Shown here: piece by piece, positions 27,122-36,715 of the stretch | Layout of the letters: each line of letters starts with the position of its first letter | Position numbering within the stretch: the first letter of the stretch is position 1 | Assembly (NCBI RefSeq): GCF_006439355.1 | Contig: NZ_VFTG01000020.1 | Location: 1 to 64,000 of the forward strand | Origin: Mesorhizobium sp. B4-1-3 | Lineage (GTDB): Bacteria > Pseudomonadota > Alphaproteobacteria > Rhizobiales > Rhizobiaceae | Reading direction: 5' to 3' | Length of the DNA stretch: 64,000 nt | The notes under the pieces: model-generated | Told to the model about the DNA's origin: nothing | Database searches by the model: none | Seen by the model: only the letters and a program-made list of their open reading frames with translations | Made by a program: the position numbers and the translations under genes

Positions 27122-27991
27122 ATGCCGCATGGCAAGGAGATATTCAAGGGCAATGCCGCCGAGCTCGGCAGGTTGCATGAAAGCCGCTGGCAATGGCTGG
27201 AACAGGCCGTCGGGCCGGCCGTGGCGCTGCCGACGGAATATCCGGACGGGTACCACGTGCCGCGGCATCGCCATAGCCGCAGCCAGTTGCTGCATGCGCT
27301 GGTCGGCGTCGTCCTGGTGACGACCAGGCATGGACGCTGGATGGTGCCGCCCGACCACGCGATGTGGATACCGGCCGGCACCGAGCATTCCGTAGAGATG
27401 CTGGGCGACATCTCGATGCGCTCGGTCTATGTCGTGCCGGATGCGGTCGCTGGCCTGCCGGAAGGCCTGCGGGTCGTCGGCATCACCGAATTGATGCACA
27501 GCCTGATCGTGGAATCCGAGAAGCTGCCGCAGGGCGGCGAACTCGAAGGGCGCGCCGCGCTCATCATGGGACTTCTGCTGCACGAAATCCCGAACCTGCC
27601 GGAACGGCCGCTCGGCCTGCCCTTCCCGTCCGATCCGAAACTTGCAGCACTTTGCCGGCGCTTCGTGGCGGCCCCGTCGCCGCATGCGACGATCGACGAA
27701 TGGGCGGATGCCGCGGGCATGAGCCGCCGCACCTTCACCCGCGCTTTCCACCGCCAGACCGGGCTGTCGCTGTCGACCTGGCGCCAGCAGGCGTGCCTAT
27801 TCGCGGCGCTGCCCAAGCTCGCCGACGGCGAGCCGATCACCAGGGTGGCGCTCGATCTCGGCTATGACAGCGTGCCGGCCTTCACGACCATGTTCAAGCG
27901 CATGCTCGGCACCTCGCCGCGCGGCTATATGCGCGGCGCGCGCGATGTCGGTGAAAGCCCGCGCCGCACAGGCGGTCCGATCGCCGCGTGA
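27122..27991 (+). CDS. AraC-family transcriptional regulator
   Basis: 289 residues: N-terminal cupin sensor (HVPRHRHSRSQLLHALVG, GRWMVPPDHAMWIPAGTEH) and a C-terminal double HTH (IDEWADAAGMSRRTFTRAFH and the GYDSVPAFTTMFKRMLGTSPRGY box). The layout resembles NimR-type regulators that govern a divergent MFS exporter, which fits its position. The start codon is the ATG 27122. Confidence 0.88.
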   Translation: MPHGKEIFKGNAAELGRLHESRWQWLEQAVGPAVALPTEYPDGYHVPRHRHSRSQLLHALVGVVLVTTRHGRWMVPPDHAMWIPAGTEHSVEMLGDISMRSVYVVPDAVAGLPEGLRVVGITELMHSLIVESEKLPQGGELEGRAALIMGLLLHEIPNLPERPLGLPFPSDPKLAALCRRFVAAPSPHATIDEWADAAGMSRRTFTRAFHRQTGLSLSTWRQQACLFAALPKLADGEPITRVALDLGYDSVPAFTTMFKRMLGTSPRGYMRGARDVGESPRRTGGPIAA

Positions 27992-28115
27992 GACGGCCTC
28001 GTCAGCATTGAGTTGACGTGTCGGTTCTCAGTCGGGTTCCGTTTGCCAAATACCGATTGCAAATTGCAATCAGTTATGTTCCTCTTTGTGGGGAGGCAAA
28101 ATCGGAGGAACGCTG

Positions 28116-28685
28116 GTGGCAACGATCGTCTATGCAATGCTGACATCGCTGGACTGCTACATCGCCGGGCCGGGTGGCGACATCGGCCTGCCGGTTCCCG
28201 AAGAAGAATTGCATCGGCATTTCAACGACGAGATGCGGCGGACTTCAATCGCGCTGTGCGGACGCAGGATGTATGAAACCATGCGCTTCTGGGACAGTCC
28301 GGAGCGGGAGATCTGCGCTGAAGACGTCGAGCGTGATTTCGCCCGCGCCTGGCGGGAGACGCCGAAGGTCGTGTTTTCGACCACGCTTCGGGAGGTCGGG
28401 CCGAATGCCCGTCTGATGAAGAGTGATGTCGAGGCGGTGGCGAGATCGCTCAAGGCGGATACGGACGGCGAAATTTCCGTCTCCGGCGCCGAGCTTGCCG
28501 GGCAGCTTGCGCGCGCGGGCCTGATCGACGAGTACCGGCTCTACATGCATCCAGTCGTGCTGGGCGGCGGCAAGCCGTATTTCCAGTCCGGTCTGTCGTT
28601 AGCGTTGAAGCCGCTCGGAACACGGCGCCTTGCGCAAGGGGTGACGCTGCTGCGCTATGCGCCGGAGGCCACCCGTTCCGACTAA
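28116..28685 (+). CDS. RibD/DHFR-like reductase
   Basis: 189 residues of the dihydrofolate-reductase-like (RibD C-terminal) fold. Blocks: [16 protein letters not shown] near the N-terminus, [13 protein letters not shown], and the C-terminal [18 protein letters not shown] that is typical of the group. These proteins bind NADPH; the substrate is unknown. Start at GTG 28116 with CGGAGG six bases before. Its stop overlaps the stop of prs by four bases, tail to tail. Confidence 0.85.
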   Translation: MATIVYAMLTSLDCYIAGPGGDIGLPVPEEELHRHFNDEMRRTSIALCGRRMYETMRFWDSPEREICAEDVERDFARAWRETPKVVFSTTLREVGPNARLMKSDVEAVARSLKADTDGEISVSGAELAGQLARAGLIDEYRLYMHPVVLGGGKPYFQSGLSLALKPLGTRRLAQGVTLLRYAPEATRSD

Positions 28686-29617
28686 TCGAACAGGCTCGAC
28701 ACCGATTCTTCCGTCGCCGTGCGCGAGATCGCTTCGCCCATCAGGTCGGCGATCGAAATGACGCGGATGTTCGGGGCGTCGAGCACGCCCTGCGTCGGCT
28801 GGATGGAATCGGTGATCACCAGCTCTTGCAGCTTCGAGCCGGCGATACGGACGACGGCGCCGCCGGAGAGCACGCCATGGGTGATATAGGCGGTGACCGA
28901 GGTCGCGCCGTTGGCGAGCAGCGCGTCGGCCGCGTTGCAAAGCGTGCCGCCGGAATCGACGATGTCGTCGATCAAGAGGCAATCCTTGCCGGCGACGGCG
29001 CCGATGATGTTCATGACTTCCGATTCGCCCGGGCGCTCGCGGCGTTTGTCGACGATGGCGAGCTGTGCATCGAAACGTTTGGCCAGCGCGCGCGCCCGCA
29101 CCACGCCGCCGATGTCGGGCGATACGACGACGACATTGCCGAGCTGCTTGTACTTGGCCTTCACGTCGCGCGCCATCACCGGCACCGAGAACAGATTGTC
29201 GGTCGGGATGTCGAAGAAACCCTGGATCTGGCCGGCATGCAGGTCGAGCGTCAGCACGCGGTTGGCGCCGGCGCGGGTGATCATGTTGGCGACCAGCTTG
29301 GCCGAGATCGGCGTGCGGCCGGAGGCGCGGCGGTCCTGCCTCGCATAGCCGAAATAGGGGATGACCGCCGTGATGCGCCGGGCCGAAGAGCGCATGAAGG
29401 CGTCCATCATGATGAGCAGCTCCATCAGATGGTCGTTGGTCGGATAAGAGGTCGACTGCAGGATGAACACATCCTCGCCGCGCACGTTTTCCTGGATCTC
29501 GACAAAGATTTCCTGGTCGGCGAAGCGCCTGACGCTGGCCTTCCCTAACGGGATGTTGAGATAGCGAGCGACCGCTTCGGCCAGCACCCGGTTGGAATTG
29601 CCCGCGAAAAGCTTCAT
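28682..29617 (-). CDS. prs: Ribose-phosphate pyrophosphokinase
   Basis: Makes PRPP from ribose 5-phosphate and ATP, feeding nucleotide, histidine and NAD synthesis. 311 residues, usual length. The catalytic loop ([13 protein letters not shown]), the first Prs motif ([19 protein letters not shown]) and the PRPP loop [14 protein letters not shown] are all intact. Monocistronic. A 184-base region separates it from the lipoprotein gene downstream of its start. Confidence 0.97.
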   Translation of the reverse strand: MKLFAGNSNRVLAEAVARYLNIPLGKASVRRFADQEIFVEIQENVRGEDVFILQSTSYPTNDHLMELLIMMDAFMRSSARRITAVIPYFGYARQDRRASGRTPISAKLVANMITRAGANRVLTLDLHAGQIQGFFDIPTDNLFSVPVMARDVKAKYKQLGNVVVVSPDIGGVVRARALAKRFDAQLAIVDKRRERPGESEVMNIIGAVAGKDCLLIDDIVDSGGTLCNAADALLANGATSVTAYITHGVLSGGAVVRIAGSKLQELVITDSIQPTQGVLDAPNIRVISIADLMGEAISRTATEESVSSLFD

Positions 29618-29801
29618 GCACCGTTCCTGGTGAAGGATGGAGAGGCCGGAGAGACTCTCATGAGCCTTTTATGCGGGCTTTTAGCGGCCCGCGCCGGTAT
29701 TGCAAGCCTCGTTGTGGGGAATCCTTCCGGCGAGCGCAACAAACAGGGAAAACATCGTAAGCCAGCAACAGTTTTGGCCGGCAACAGTTCGGCCGGTCCG
29801 G

Positions 29802-30422
29802 TCAACCGGCGCCGCTGCCGAGCCAGGCGGCGAATTGGTCGATTGTCTGGTCGGCGATGGCCTGCATGGTGGCGGGCGCCACCGTGGGCCAGCCTTCGCC
29901 GCTGCCGGCGGCGGGCGCCTTCTGCTGGCCGTTGATGCGATGCAGGCGGTTGCCGGACGGATCGTAAATGTCCCAGACATAGATGACGGTCGTGTCCTTG
30001 CCCTCGGACATCGTCGAGAAATAGCCCTTCAGCACATGCGTCGCCGTCTGGTCCGTGCTGCCGACAAGCGTCAGGCCGCGCTGTTTGGCACGGGCCTGCA
30101 GTTCCGCCGTCAACGGTGCCGCCGCGTCCACCGACGCGCCAACGATCGGCGCCACCTGCAGCCGCGTCTTGGCCAGGGCGGCGGTCTGGGCCGGCGTTGC
30201 GGGTTTTGCCGATGCCGTCGTCGCGGTGGCGGTCGAAGGAGCCGGCGCGGTCGTGGTCGGTGAGATGGCTGTCGTCGATGTGCCCTGAGGGGCGGCCGAA
30301 GACTGGGCCGAACTTGCGGGCGGGGTGATCGCCGAAGGTTCCAGGACATCCTTGGCGTTGGTGCAGGCGCCGAGAGCCAACGCCGCAAGCAATGACACGG
30401 TCGTCACCCGCGATCGTCTCAT
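29802..30422 (-). CDS. Putative lipoprotein
   Basis: 206 residues. A signal peptide ends in the lipobox LGAC. A Ser/Thr/Pro/Ala linker of about 60 residues follows, then a C-terminal domain (LQVAPIVGASVDAAAPLTAELQA, IYVWDIYDPSGNRLHRINGQQ and WLGSGAG). GGGAG precedes the ATG. No known role; a membrane-tethered periplasmic protein is implied. The linker is consistent with passing through the peptidoglycan. Confidence 0.75.
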   Translation of the reverse strand: MRRSRVTTVSLLAALALGACTNAKDVLEPSAITPPASSAQSSAAPQGTSTTAISPTTTAPAPSTATATTASAKPATPAQTAALAKTRLQVAPIVGASVDAAAPLTAELQARAKQRGLTLVGSTDQTATHVLKGYFSTMSEGKDTTVIYVWDIYDPSGNRLHRINGQQKAPAAGSGEGWPTVAPATMQAIADQTIDQFAAWLGSGAG

Positions 30423-30477
30423 TTGCCTGAAAACTCCCTAGTGGCGAACGCCCCCGCGTGAATCAACCATTATGGAT

Positions 30478-31629
30478 TCACTGCACGATCAAGTCGAGAT
30501 CATGGCGCGACAGCGGCTTCGGCGCCGATTCCGTGGTGAGGTAGGTGCGGCCAAGGGTCATCGCGGTCTCGGTCTCGGAGTCCATGATGATCATATGCGC
30601 AAACAACGTCATATTGGGTGCGATCGGCTCCGGATTGCCCTGGTAGAACATCGGCATGTCCATCCAGGACGGCGTGAAACGGGCGCCGACCGAATAGCCG
30701 CAGGCGTTCAGCCGGTGCTTGGTCAGATTGTGCGCCTCGAGCGTGCGGGCATGCGCGTCGAAGACATCGCCGAAGGTGTTGCCCGGCGTCATCGCCTTCT
30801 CGACCGCGAGCAGGGCGGCACGGGAAGCGTCGAACAATTCCTGGTGACGTTTCGACACCTTGCCGGTCAGAACGGTGCGCATCATGGGGGCATGGTAGTG
30901 GTGGAAGACGCCGGCCCATTCGAGCGTCAGCTGGTCGTTCTTGGTGAGCTTGCGGCGGCCGGCCTTGTAGCGGCAGAGCAAGGCATCGGCGCCGGAGCCG
31001 ATGATATACTCGTTGGCGGGATAGTCGCCGCCGCCGGCAAAGACCGCGCCCTGCATGGCTGCGAGGATGAGCCCTTCGTCGCCGCCTTGCTTGATCAGCG
31101 GCAGCGCCGCGTCCAGCGCGTCGTCGGAAAGATTGGCGGCCTTTTCCGCCTTGGCGATCTCGGCCGGGCTCTTGAACAGGCGCAGCCGGCCGACGATGCC
31201 GGAAGCATCGGCGATCTGGCCGAAGGTCTGCAGCTGCTCGTCCAGGCGGCGGCCATTATAGGCGGTCAGGCCATGGGTGTCGTATTCGACGCCGATGCGG
31301 GCGCCGAGCAGGTCGAGGTCGTTGAGCAGGTTGCGCAGGTCGATCGCCGGATTGGCATCCTGGCGGTCGGTCCACAACACGATGTTGTCGATGGTCGAGG
31401 TGTGGCGCGCTTGTCTCAGATCAGCGGAGCGGGTGAGCAGCACCATCGAGCCGTCGGCCTTCACCACCAGGCACTGGAAAAAGCAGAAGCCGAACGTGTC
31501 GTAGCCTGTCAGCCAGTACATGCTCTCCTGCGCAAACAAAAGCACGGCGTCGAGCTTCTTTTCGGCCATCTCGATCAGCAGCCGGTCGCGCCGCGCATCG
31601 AATTCCGATCGTTCGAAATGCAACGCCAT
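30478..31629 (-). CDS. M24-family (creatinase / Xaa-Pro peptidase-like) hydrolase
   Basis: 383 residues with a creatinase N-terminal domain and a pita-bread C-terminal domain. In M24 peptidases the metal ligands are two Asp, one His, two Glu. Here the first-Asp site reads LTLEWAGVF and the second reads HAPMMRT, so both positions are not Asp, and the GHG motif is GYSVG. The protein therefore more likely resembles ectoine hydrolase (DoeA) or creatinase, which do not follow the peptidase pattern. It overlaps pgeF by one base (TAATG). Confidence 0.75.
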   Translation of the reverse strand: MALHFERSEFDARRDRLLIEMAEKKLDAVLLFAQESMYWLTGYDTFGFCFFQCLVVKADGSMVLLTRSADLRQARHTSTIDNIVLWTDRQDANPAIDLRNLLNDLDLLGARIGVEYDTHGLTAYNGRRLDEQLQTFGQIADASGIVGRLRLFKSPAEIAKAEKAANLSDDALDAALPLIKQGGDEGLILAAMQGAVFAGGGDYPANEYIIGSGADALLCRYKAGRRKLTKNDQLTLEWAGVFHHYHAPMMRTVLTGKVSKRHQELFDASRAALLAVEKAMTPGNTFGDVFDAHARTLEAHNLTKHRLNACGYSVGARFTPSWMDMPMFYQGNPEPIAPNMTLFAHMIIMDSETETAMTLGRTYLTTESAPKPLSRHDLDLIVQ

Positions 31630-32417
31630 TATTCTTTCTCCAAAACGATTGCCGAGACCTGTCGTCCATAATCCGCTTCCTTGCGGTGGGTGGTGCGTCG
31701 GTAGGAATAGAAAAGATCTTCTTCCGCGTAAGTGCAGCGGCCGAGTCCTTCGGCCGTCACTCCGGCCTTGCGCAGCCGGTCGATCGTATATCGGTTGAGG
31801 TCGAACATCGAGTGGCCGGGATTCGCCGACGGTCTGAAATAGCCGATATTTTCGCCATCGGCCTCGACGAAGCGGGCAACGAATTCCGGGCCGACCTCGT
31901 AATTGTCAGGTCCGATCGAGGGGCCGAGCACGGCGACGATGCGATCGCGGCGGGCGCCGAGGCCTTCCATGGCCAGGATGGTGTTTTCGAGCACGCCGGT
32001 GAAGGCGCCCTTCCAGCCGGCATGCGCGGCGCCGATGATGCGCGCCTCGGCGTCGGCGAACAGCACCGGTCCGCAATCGGCTGTAGAGGCGCCGACGGCA
32101 ATGCCGGGCCGGTCGGTGACGATGGCATCGGCCTTCGGGCGAGGACCGGCGAAGGGTTGCCTGGCGACAACGACATCCGGCGAATGGACCTGGTGCGCGG
32201 TCAACAGATGATCCGCCGGCACGCCCATCCAGTCGGCAACGCGCCGCCGGTTCTCGGCGACCAGTGTCTGATCGTCGCTGGAGCCCATGCCGATGTTGAG
32301 CCCCCGATAGATGCCGTCGGAGACGCCGCCGACGCGGGTGAAGTAGCCGTGGCGCATGCCTGGCGCCCTTTCAAGCAGCGGCGAGCGCACTGGATCGGGT
32401 CTGGTCTGATTCAGCAT
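31629..32417 (-). CDS. pgeF: Polyphenol-oxidase-like peptidoglycan editing factor PgeF
   Basis: 262 residues of the YfiH/laccase-domain family. The zinc ligands are His75 or His78 (AHQVHS), Cys115 (STADCGP) and His132 (AAHAGWKG). In the known family it removes L-Ser that is wrongly incorporated into peptidoglycan muropeptides. It lies between a MidA-like methyltransferase and the M24 gene, all on one strand and closely spaced. Confidence 0.9.
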   Translation of the reverse strand: MLNQTRPDPVRSPLLERAPGMRHGYFTRVGGVSDGIYRGLNIGMGSSDDQTLVAENRRRVADWMGVPADHLLTAHQVHSPDVVVARQPFAGPRPKADAIVTDRPGIAVGASTADCGPVLFADAEARIIGAAHAGWKGAFTGVLENTILAMEGLGARRDRIVAVLGPSIGPDNYEVGPEFVARFVEADGENIGYFRPSANPGHSMFDLNRYTIDRLRKAGVTAEGLGRCTYAEEDLFYSYRRTTHRKEADYGRQVSAIVLEKE

Positions 32418-32505
32418 GGCTGGGTTTGTCGTCCGTGCAGGGCGGGTTCGTCAAGGCGAAGTTCGGAGAACGAAGCGGGCCAGACGGCGACGCCGCTCGC
32501 CGATC

Positions 32506-33573
32506 TCACGCGGATTTCGCCGCCGGCAGGATCTTCATGACCTTGAACAGCTCCCCCATCGCATCGGGGCCGGCCAGGCGTTCGACCGCGTCGGAAATGG
32601 CTTGACGTGTCTCGGTATCGGCATCGGCGCCGAGCGTGCCGGCGCGCTCGAGCAGGCCCATGCCGAGCAGGAATTCGCCCTGGGTCGACAATTCCACCTC
32701 GAGACCACGAGCCCGCGCCGTGTCGGCAAGAGCGGCGAAATCGACATGGGCGGTGAGGTCGGCTTCGCCAGGATTGGCCAAAACGTCCTCGCGTTGGTGC
32801 CGGCGCAGCGCCTGGAAAGTGTCGCCGATCCCTGCCTGCAGATGGCCGTAATCGATGAAGAGGCCGGCGCCGCCGTAGCCGGCTATGCGTTCGGCGATCC
32901 GCGACATCAGCGCCGAACGGGCAGGCGCCACTTCGACGATGGCGCCTTGCGGCGGATCGGCAGCGGCTGCCGGCAGCAGCGCCGGGTCGATGGACCCCGC
33001 GCCGGCGAAGAAATGCAGTTCATCGGCGCCGTCGAGGCCGACAACGCGCTCGCGCCATCCCGTACCGACATAGACGAACTGCCGGATCGGCACCGCGTCG
33101 AACAATTCGTTGCCGACGATGAAGAGCGGCTGCGGCGGCAGCGTGTCGATGGCCTGGTGCCAGGCAAACGCCACGCCCTGACCGGCGAGCGTTTGCTTCT
33201 GGATCTCGGCCAGGCGCTGGCTGGTCTCGATCATGGCGAAGGAAGCGCCGGCGACGAGCGCCGGGTCGAGCCGCGACCAGGTGCGCAGCATGTCCTTCAT
33301 CAGGGTGCCGCGGCCGGGACCGATCTCGGCAAAGGTTACGGGCAGAGGCCTGCCGGCACCCTGCCAGGCCTGGTAGAGCCAGACGGCGACGAGCTCGCCG
33401 AATATCTGGCTGATCTCGGGCGCGGTGATGAAGTCGCCGGCGGCGCCGAAGGGCTCGCGCGTCGTGTAATAGCCCTCGTCGGGATCGAACAGGCAAAGCG
33501 CCATATATTCGCTGACCGGGATCGGCCCCGTGGCGCCCATCAGGCCTACGATGCGCTCCCTCAGCCGTGTCAT
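32506..33573 (-). CDS. SAM-dependent methyltransferase, MidA type
   Basis: 355 residues. The SAM-binding motif [14 protein letters not shown], and blocks [37 protein letters not shown] and FIDYGH, match the MidA/NDUFAF7 group, which methylates a complex I subunit in mitochondria. The bacterial substrate is not established. The ATG overlaps the lgt stop (ATGA). The long upstream frame to 33933 is lgt in another frame. Confidence 0.85.
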   Translation of the reverse strand: MTRLRERIVGLMGATGPIPVSEYMALCLFDPDEGYYTTREPFGAAGDFITAPEISQIFGELVAVWLYQAWQGAGRPLPVTFAEIGPGRGTLMKDMLRTWSRLDPALVAGASFAMIETSQRLAEIQKQTLAGQGVAFAWHQAIDTLPPQPLFIVGNELFDAVPIRQFVYVGTGWRERVVGLDGADELHFFAGAGSIDPALLPAAAADPPQGAIVEVAPARSALMSRIAERIAGYGGAGLFIDYGHLQAGIGDTFQALRRHQREDVLANPGEADLTAHVDFAALADTARARGLEVELSTQGEFLLGMGLLERAGTLGADADTETRQAISDAVERLAGPDAMGELFKVMKILPAAKSA

Positions 33574-34424
33574 GCCGTCCGCGGTTCGGGCGCCGGCTTC
33601 GCTGTCGCCATGGCCCAGATGCCGGCCAGCACCATCGGCGTGGACAGGATCATGCCCATGGTCAGCCAGCTGGTGCCGAGCAGGTAGCCGAGCTGCTGGT
33701 CGGGCTCGCGGAAGAACTCGACGAAAATGCGCGACAGGCCGTAGCCGCAGATGAAGGCGCCGCCGACGAAGCGCGGCGTCTTCAGTTTCAGGCGCGAATG
33801 GGTGAGGAAGCGCAGCACCAGGAACAGCGCGAGGCCTTCGAGCAGAGCCTCGTAGAGCTGGCTGGGATGGCGGGTGAACGGCCCGCCATTGGGGAATTCG
33901 ATCGCCCAGGGCACGTCCGACGGCCGCCCCCACAGCTCCGAATTGATGAAGTTGGCGACGCGCACAAGGCCGAGCCCGACCGGCACGCCGGCTGACACCA
34001 CGTCGAACAGTGTCCAGGTGTGGATGCGGCGATTGATCGAGAACAGCGTCATGGCGAGGATGACGCCGAGCAGGCCGCCGTGGAACGACATGCCGCCCTG
34101 CCAGACCGCGAAGATGTCGAGCGGATGCGCGATGTAGCGCGGCAGGTCATAAAACAGTACGTAGCCGGTGCGCCCACCCAGCACGACGCCGATCGCCGCC
34201 CAGACGATGAAGTCGTCGAGATCCTCGGGCTTCATCGGCAGCTTGCCGTCTGGCCACAGGCGCGGGTTGGTGACAAGGCGCTTCGCGTACCACCAGGCAA
34301 AGAGGATGCCGACAATGTAGCCGACGCCGTACCAATGCACCGCCAGCGGCCCGATATGGACGATGACCGGATCGATGTTGGGGAAGGGCAGGGAGGCCAG
34401 CGGCAACAGGAAATATTCGCTCAA
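33570..34424 (-). CDS. lgt: Phosphatidylglycerol-prolipoprotein diacylglyceryl transferase
   Basis: Transfers a diacylglyceryl group from phosphatidylglycerol to the lipobox Cys of prolipoproteins, in the inner membrane. 284 residues, seven helices. Typical motifs: [21 protein letters not shown] with the essential His, [13 protein letters not shown]. The start is TTG 34424, giving [15 protein letters not shown]; other rhizobial Lgt proteins begin similarly. It leads the lgt, midA-like, pgeF, M24 unit. Confidence 0.93.
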   Translation of the reverse strand: MSEYFLLPLASLPFPNIDPVIVHIGPLAVHWYGVGYIVGILFAWWYAKRLVTNPRLWPDGKLPMKPEDLDDFIVWAAIGVVLGGRTGYVLFYDLPRYIAHPLDIFAVWQGGMSFHGGLLGVILAMTLFSINRRIHTWTLFDVVSAGVPVGLGLVRVANFINSELWGRPSDVPWAIEFPNGGPFTRHPSQLYEALLEGLALFLVLRFLTHSRLKLKTPRFVGGAFICGYGLSRIFVEFFREPDQQLGYLLGTSWLTMGMILSTPMVLAGIWAMATAKPAPEPRTA

Positions 34425-34521
34425 GACGGGATCCCCGGAGACGGTCACGATTGGGCGCGGACCATGCGGCAGGGTTTTGGCGCGGTCAAGGCAAGGTCGA
34501 TGTCGTGAGTAAGCGAGCTTA

Positions 34522-34827
34522 CTATAAGGCTCCTGGGAACAAAATCTGTTCATAGTCCATCGCGCCATGCAGGACGTGCAGGATCTCAACGGTGTCAGTG
34601 CCGACGTGGAAGAAAATCAGATAGTGATCGTGGACGCGACGCCGAATCCCTGAAGATTGATGGCGCGGAATCAGGGAATAACGCTCAGGCATCGCGCGCA
34701 GTTCGACGCAAGCACTGCGCAGTTCCTGAAGAAAGGTCACGGCCCGGAACGGGTTGTCCCTGGCAATGTGTTCTGCGATGGCCTCGAGGTCCGTCTCGGC
34801 CTGCGCGGCAAAGATCAGCCGCCTCAC
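34522..34827 (-). CDS. ParE/RelE-family toxin
   Basis: 101 residues of the ParE fold: [21 protein letters not shown] at the N-terminus, [23 protein letters not shown] and the C-terminal HVLHGAMDY. It overlaps the antitoxin stop by four bases. ParE toxins poison DNA gyrase; RelE members cleave mRNA; the sequence is closest to ParE. Confidence 0.85.
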   Translation of the reverse strand: MRRLIFAAQAETDLEAIAEHIARDNPFRAVTFLQELRSACVELRAMPERYSLIPRHQSSGIRRRVHDHYLIFFHVGTDTVEILHVLHGAMDYEQILFPGAL

Positions 34828-35084
34828 CTGCTCCTCGCGGCCATCGCCTTGTATTTGGCCTCCAGGCGGTCAAACACCTCCTCGGCTGGCTTTATGCGCC
34901 CCTCGGCAACGTCGGCCATGCCTTTCGAGAGCGCAGCATCCAGTACGGCGAGTCGCTTCTCCCGCTCCTCAACGAGGCGAACGCCTTCGCGCAAAACCTC
35001 GCTTTTCGAATTGTAGCGGCCATCGCTGACGAGTCGGTTCACGACATCCTCCAGGCGATGACCCAGATCTGCGCTGATGGCCAT
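34824..35084 (-). CDS. ParD-family antitoxin
   Basis: 86 residues starting MAISADLGHRLEDVVNRLVSD. A ribbon-helix-helix DNA-binding part is followed by a helical part (LREGVRLVEEREKRLAVL) that should hold the toxin. Overlap ATGA with the toxin gene is typical of the type II pair. It normally also represses its own promoter, which should lie in 35085-35221. Confidence 0.85.
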   Translation of the reverse strand: MAISADLGHRLEDVVNRLVSDGRYNSKSEVLREGVRLVEEREKRLAVLDAALSKGMADVAEGRIKPAEEVFDRLEAKYKAMAARSR

Positions 35085-35221
35085 GGTGTGCTCCCTTGCG
35101 ATCTTCACTCGGAATAATAATAGTTATTGGCCGTGCAATCCAGTGGCGATTGCTCGCTTGAGACATGCTTGCATTCCGCGCCGCGCGCCACTACGTCAAA
35201 ACGACAAAGCGAGGATCTGCC

Positions 35222-35524
35222 ATGGCGACCGGACCGAACCGCATTCTCGACGAATTCGCGAAGATCATGACCGACGCCGCGGGCGCCGCACAGGGCGTGC
35301 GGCGCGAGGTGGAGACGGCGTTCCGGGCGCAGGCCGAGCGCATGCTGAACTCCATGGACGTGGTGCAGCGCGAGGAATTCGAGGCCATGCGCGAGATGGC
35401 GGTCAAGGCGCGGGAAGACAACATCCAGCTGGCGACGCGCGTCGAGGCGCTCGAGGCCAAGCTCGCCGAACTGACCGGGCAGGCCGCACCTGCGGGTGCC
35501 GCAAAGCCCCGCGCAAAAAAATAA
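35222..35524 (+). CDS. Accessory factor UbiK-family protein (BMFP domain)
   Basis: 100 residues, with a long central coiled coil (ILDEFAKIMTDAAGAAQG, LNSMDVVQREEFEAMREM) and an Ala/Lys tail (AGAAKPRAKK). This is the BMFP/UbiK group, which in E. coli binds lipids and supports ubiquinone synthesis. The ATG has GAGGA upstream. No ubiquinone gene is near. Confidence 0.85.
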   Translation: MATGPNRILDEFAKIMTDAAGAAQGVRREVETAFRAQAERMLNSMDVVQREEFEAMREMAVKAREDNIQLATRVEALEAKLAELTGQAAPAGAAKPRAKK

Positions 35525-35836
35525 TCGTTAAACTTTTCCACATAGCGCGATCCGAAAAATCGCTTTGCCGTGAATCGCTTACCGGCATTGCATGAATCTT
35601 CGTGACAGCCACCTTTCCACATGCGGATGACGCAGTGCGAAAAATTGGGCTGTTCACGCGACTCCCGATCAATAGACTGAATTTGTTGCATGATTCGAGC
35701 AGGGTCATGCGCCGGGCGGTGGGGTCCGGTTGGGTCTTTGCGTTGGAAAGTCCTGACCGTCCGAGTTCTAGACAAGATTGTTCGTCGTGTGTGCCCCGCG
35801 GAGCGTGTGGCGCTCCCCTGAACACAGGAAGCATTC
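35525..35836. other. Region between UbiK-family and YbjN genes
   Basis: 312 bases with no gene I can support. A weak hairpin (GCGAT to ATCGC, 35547-35563) just after the UbiK-family stop may terminate it; the rest presumably carries the YbjN promoter. Confidence 0.4.
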
Positions 35837-36337
35837 ATGGAACTCCTCGAACTCGAATTCTCCCGCGAAATCCACCCGGTGGATGTCATCGAGCAGGTGG
35901 CCCACAACAACGACTGGTCCTTCGAACGCGCCGGTGACGACGAGATTTCGATTTCGGTCGCCGGCAGTTGGACCGACTACCACGTCTCCTTCTCCTGGAT
36001 GGAGGATTTCGAGGCGCTGCATCTGGCCTGCGCCTTCGACATCAAGGTGCCGGAGACGCGCGCGCTGGAAGTGATGCGGCTGTTGTCGCTCATCAACGAG
36101 CAGATGCTGTTCGGGCATTTCGATCTGTGGGAGCAGGAAGGCGCGATTATGTTCCGGCAGTCGCTGCTGCTTGCCGGCGGGGTCGAGCCTTCGAGCCAGC
36201 AGGTCGAGGTGCTTCTGTCGTCGGCGCTCGAGGCCTGCGAATGCTATTTCCAGGCCTTCCAGTTCGTCGTCTGGTCGGGTACATCGGCCAAGGACGCGCT
36301 CTCCAGCGTGCTCTTCGAGACGCACGGAAACGCCTGA
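35837..36337 (+). CDS. YbjN-domain protein
   Basis: 166 residues: MELLELEFSREIHPVDVIEQV, then SISVAGSWTDYHVSFSWMEDFEALHLACAFD, a tract typical of YbjN proteins, which resemble type III secretion chaperones in fold. Function unknown. AGGAAG lies upstream of the ATG. The tRNA-binding gene begins 18 bases after its stop. Confidence 0.85.
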   Translation: MELLELEFSREIHPVDVIEQVAHNNDWSFERAGDDEISISVAGSWTDYHVSFSWMEDFEALHLACAFDIKVPETRALEVMRLLSLINEQMLFGHFDLWEQEGAIMFRQSLLLAGGVEPSSQQVEVLLSSALEACECYFQAFQFVVWSGTSAKDALSSVLFETHGNA

Positions 36338-36355
36338 ACCAAACCAATATCGCCG

Positions 36356-36715
36356 ATGAGTTCCAGCAGCGAGCGCAAGCCCGAGATCAGTTTTGCCGAT
36401 TTCGACCGGGTCGACATCCGTGCCGGCACGATCGTCGAGGCTGAGCCGTTTCCGGAGGCGCGCAAGCCGGCCATCAAGCTGAAGATCGATTTCGGTCCGG
36501 CGATCGGGGTGAAGAAGTCGTCGGCGCAGATCACCAAATACTACGCGCCGGAGACGCTGATCGGCCGCCAGGTCTTCGCGGTGGTCAACTTCCCGCCGCG
36601 CCAGATCGGCCCGTTCATGTCGGAAGTGCTGACGCTCGGCTTTCCCGACGAGCAGGGCGCCGTCGTGCTCGGCGCTATCGAGCGCAAGGTTCCGGACGGC
36701 GGGCGCCTATTCTAG
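36356..36715 (+). CDS. CsaA-like tRNA-binding protein
   Basis: 119 residues. The OB-fold tRNA-binding domain of the EMAPII/CsaA group is plain: [28 protein letters not shown], then [24 protein letters not shown] and [28 protein letters not shown]. It is probably a dimeric RNA-binding chaperone. No ribosome-binding site is evident, so coupling to YbjN translation is possible. It overlaps the convergent glycosyltransferase gene by nine bases. Confidence 0.85.
   Translation: MSSSSERKPEISFADFDRVDIRAGTIVEAEPFPEARKPAIKLKIDFGPAIGVKKSSAQITKYYAPETLIGRQVFAVVNFPPRQIGPFMSEVLTLGFPDEQGAVVLGAIERKVPDGGRLF

Noticed and set aside
33574-33933. N-terminal extension of the MidA-like protein
   Set aside because: It is the lgt coding region in another frame; the ATG overlapping the lgt stop is the natural start.
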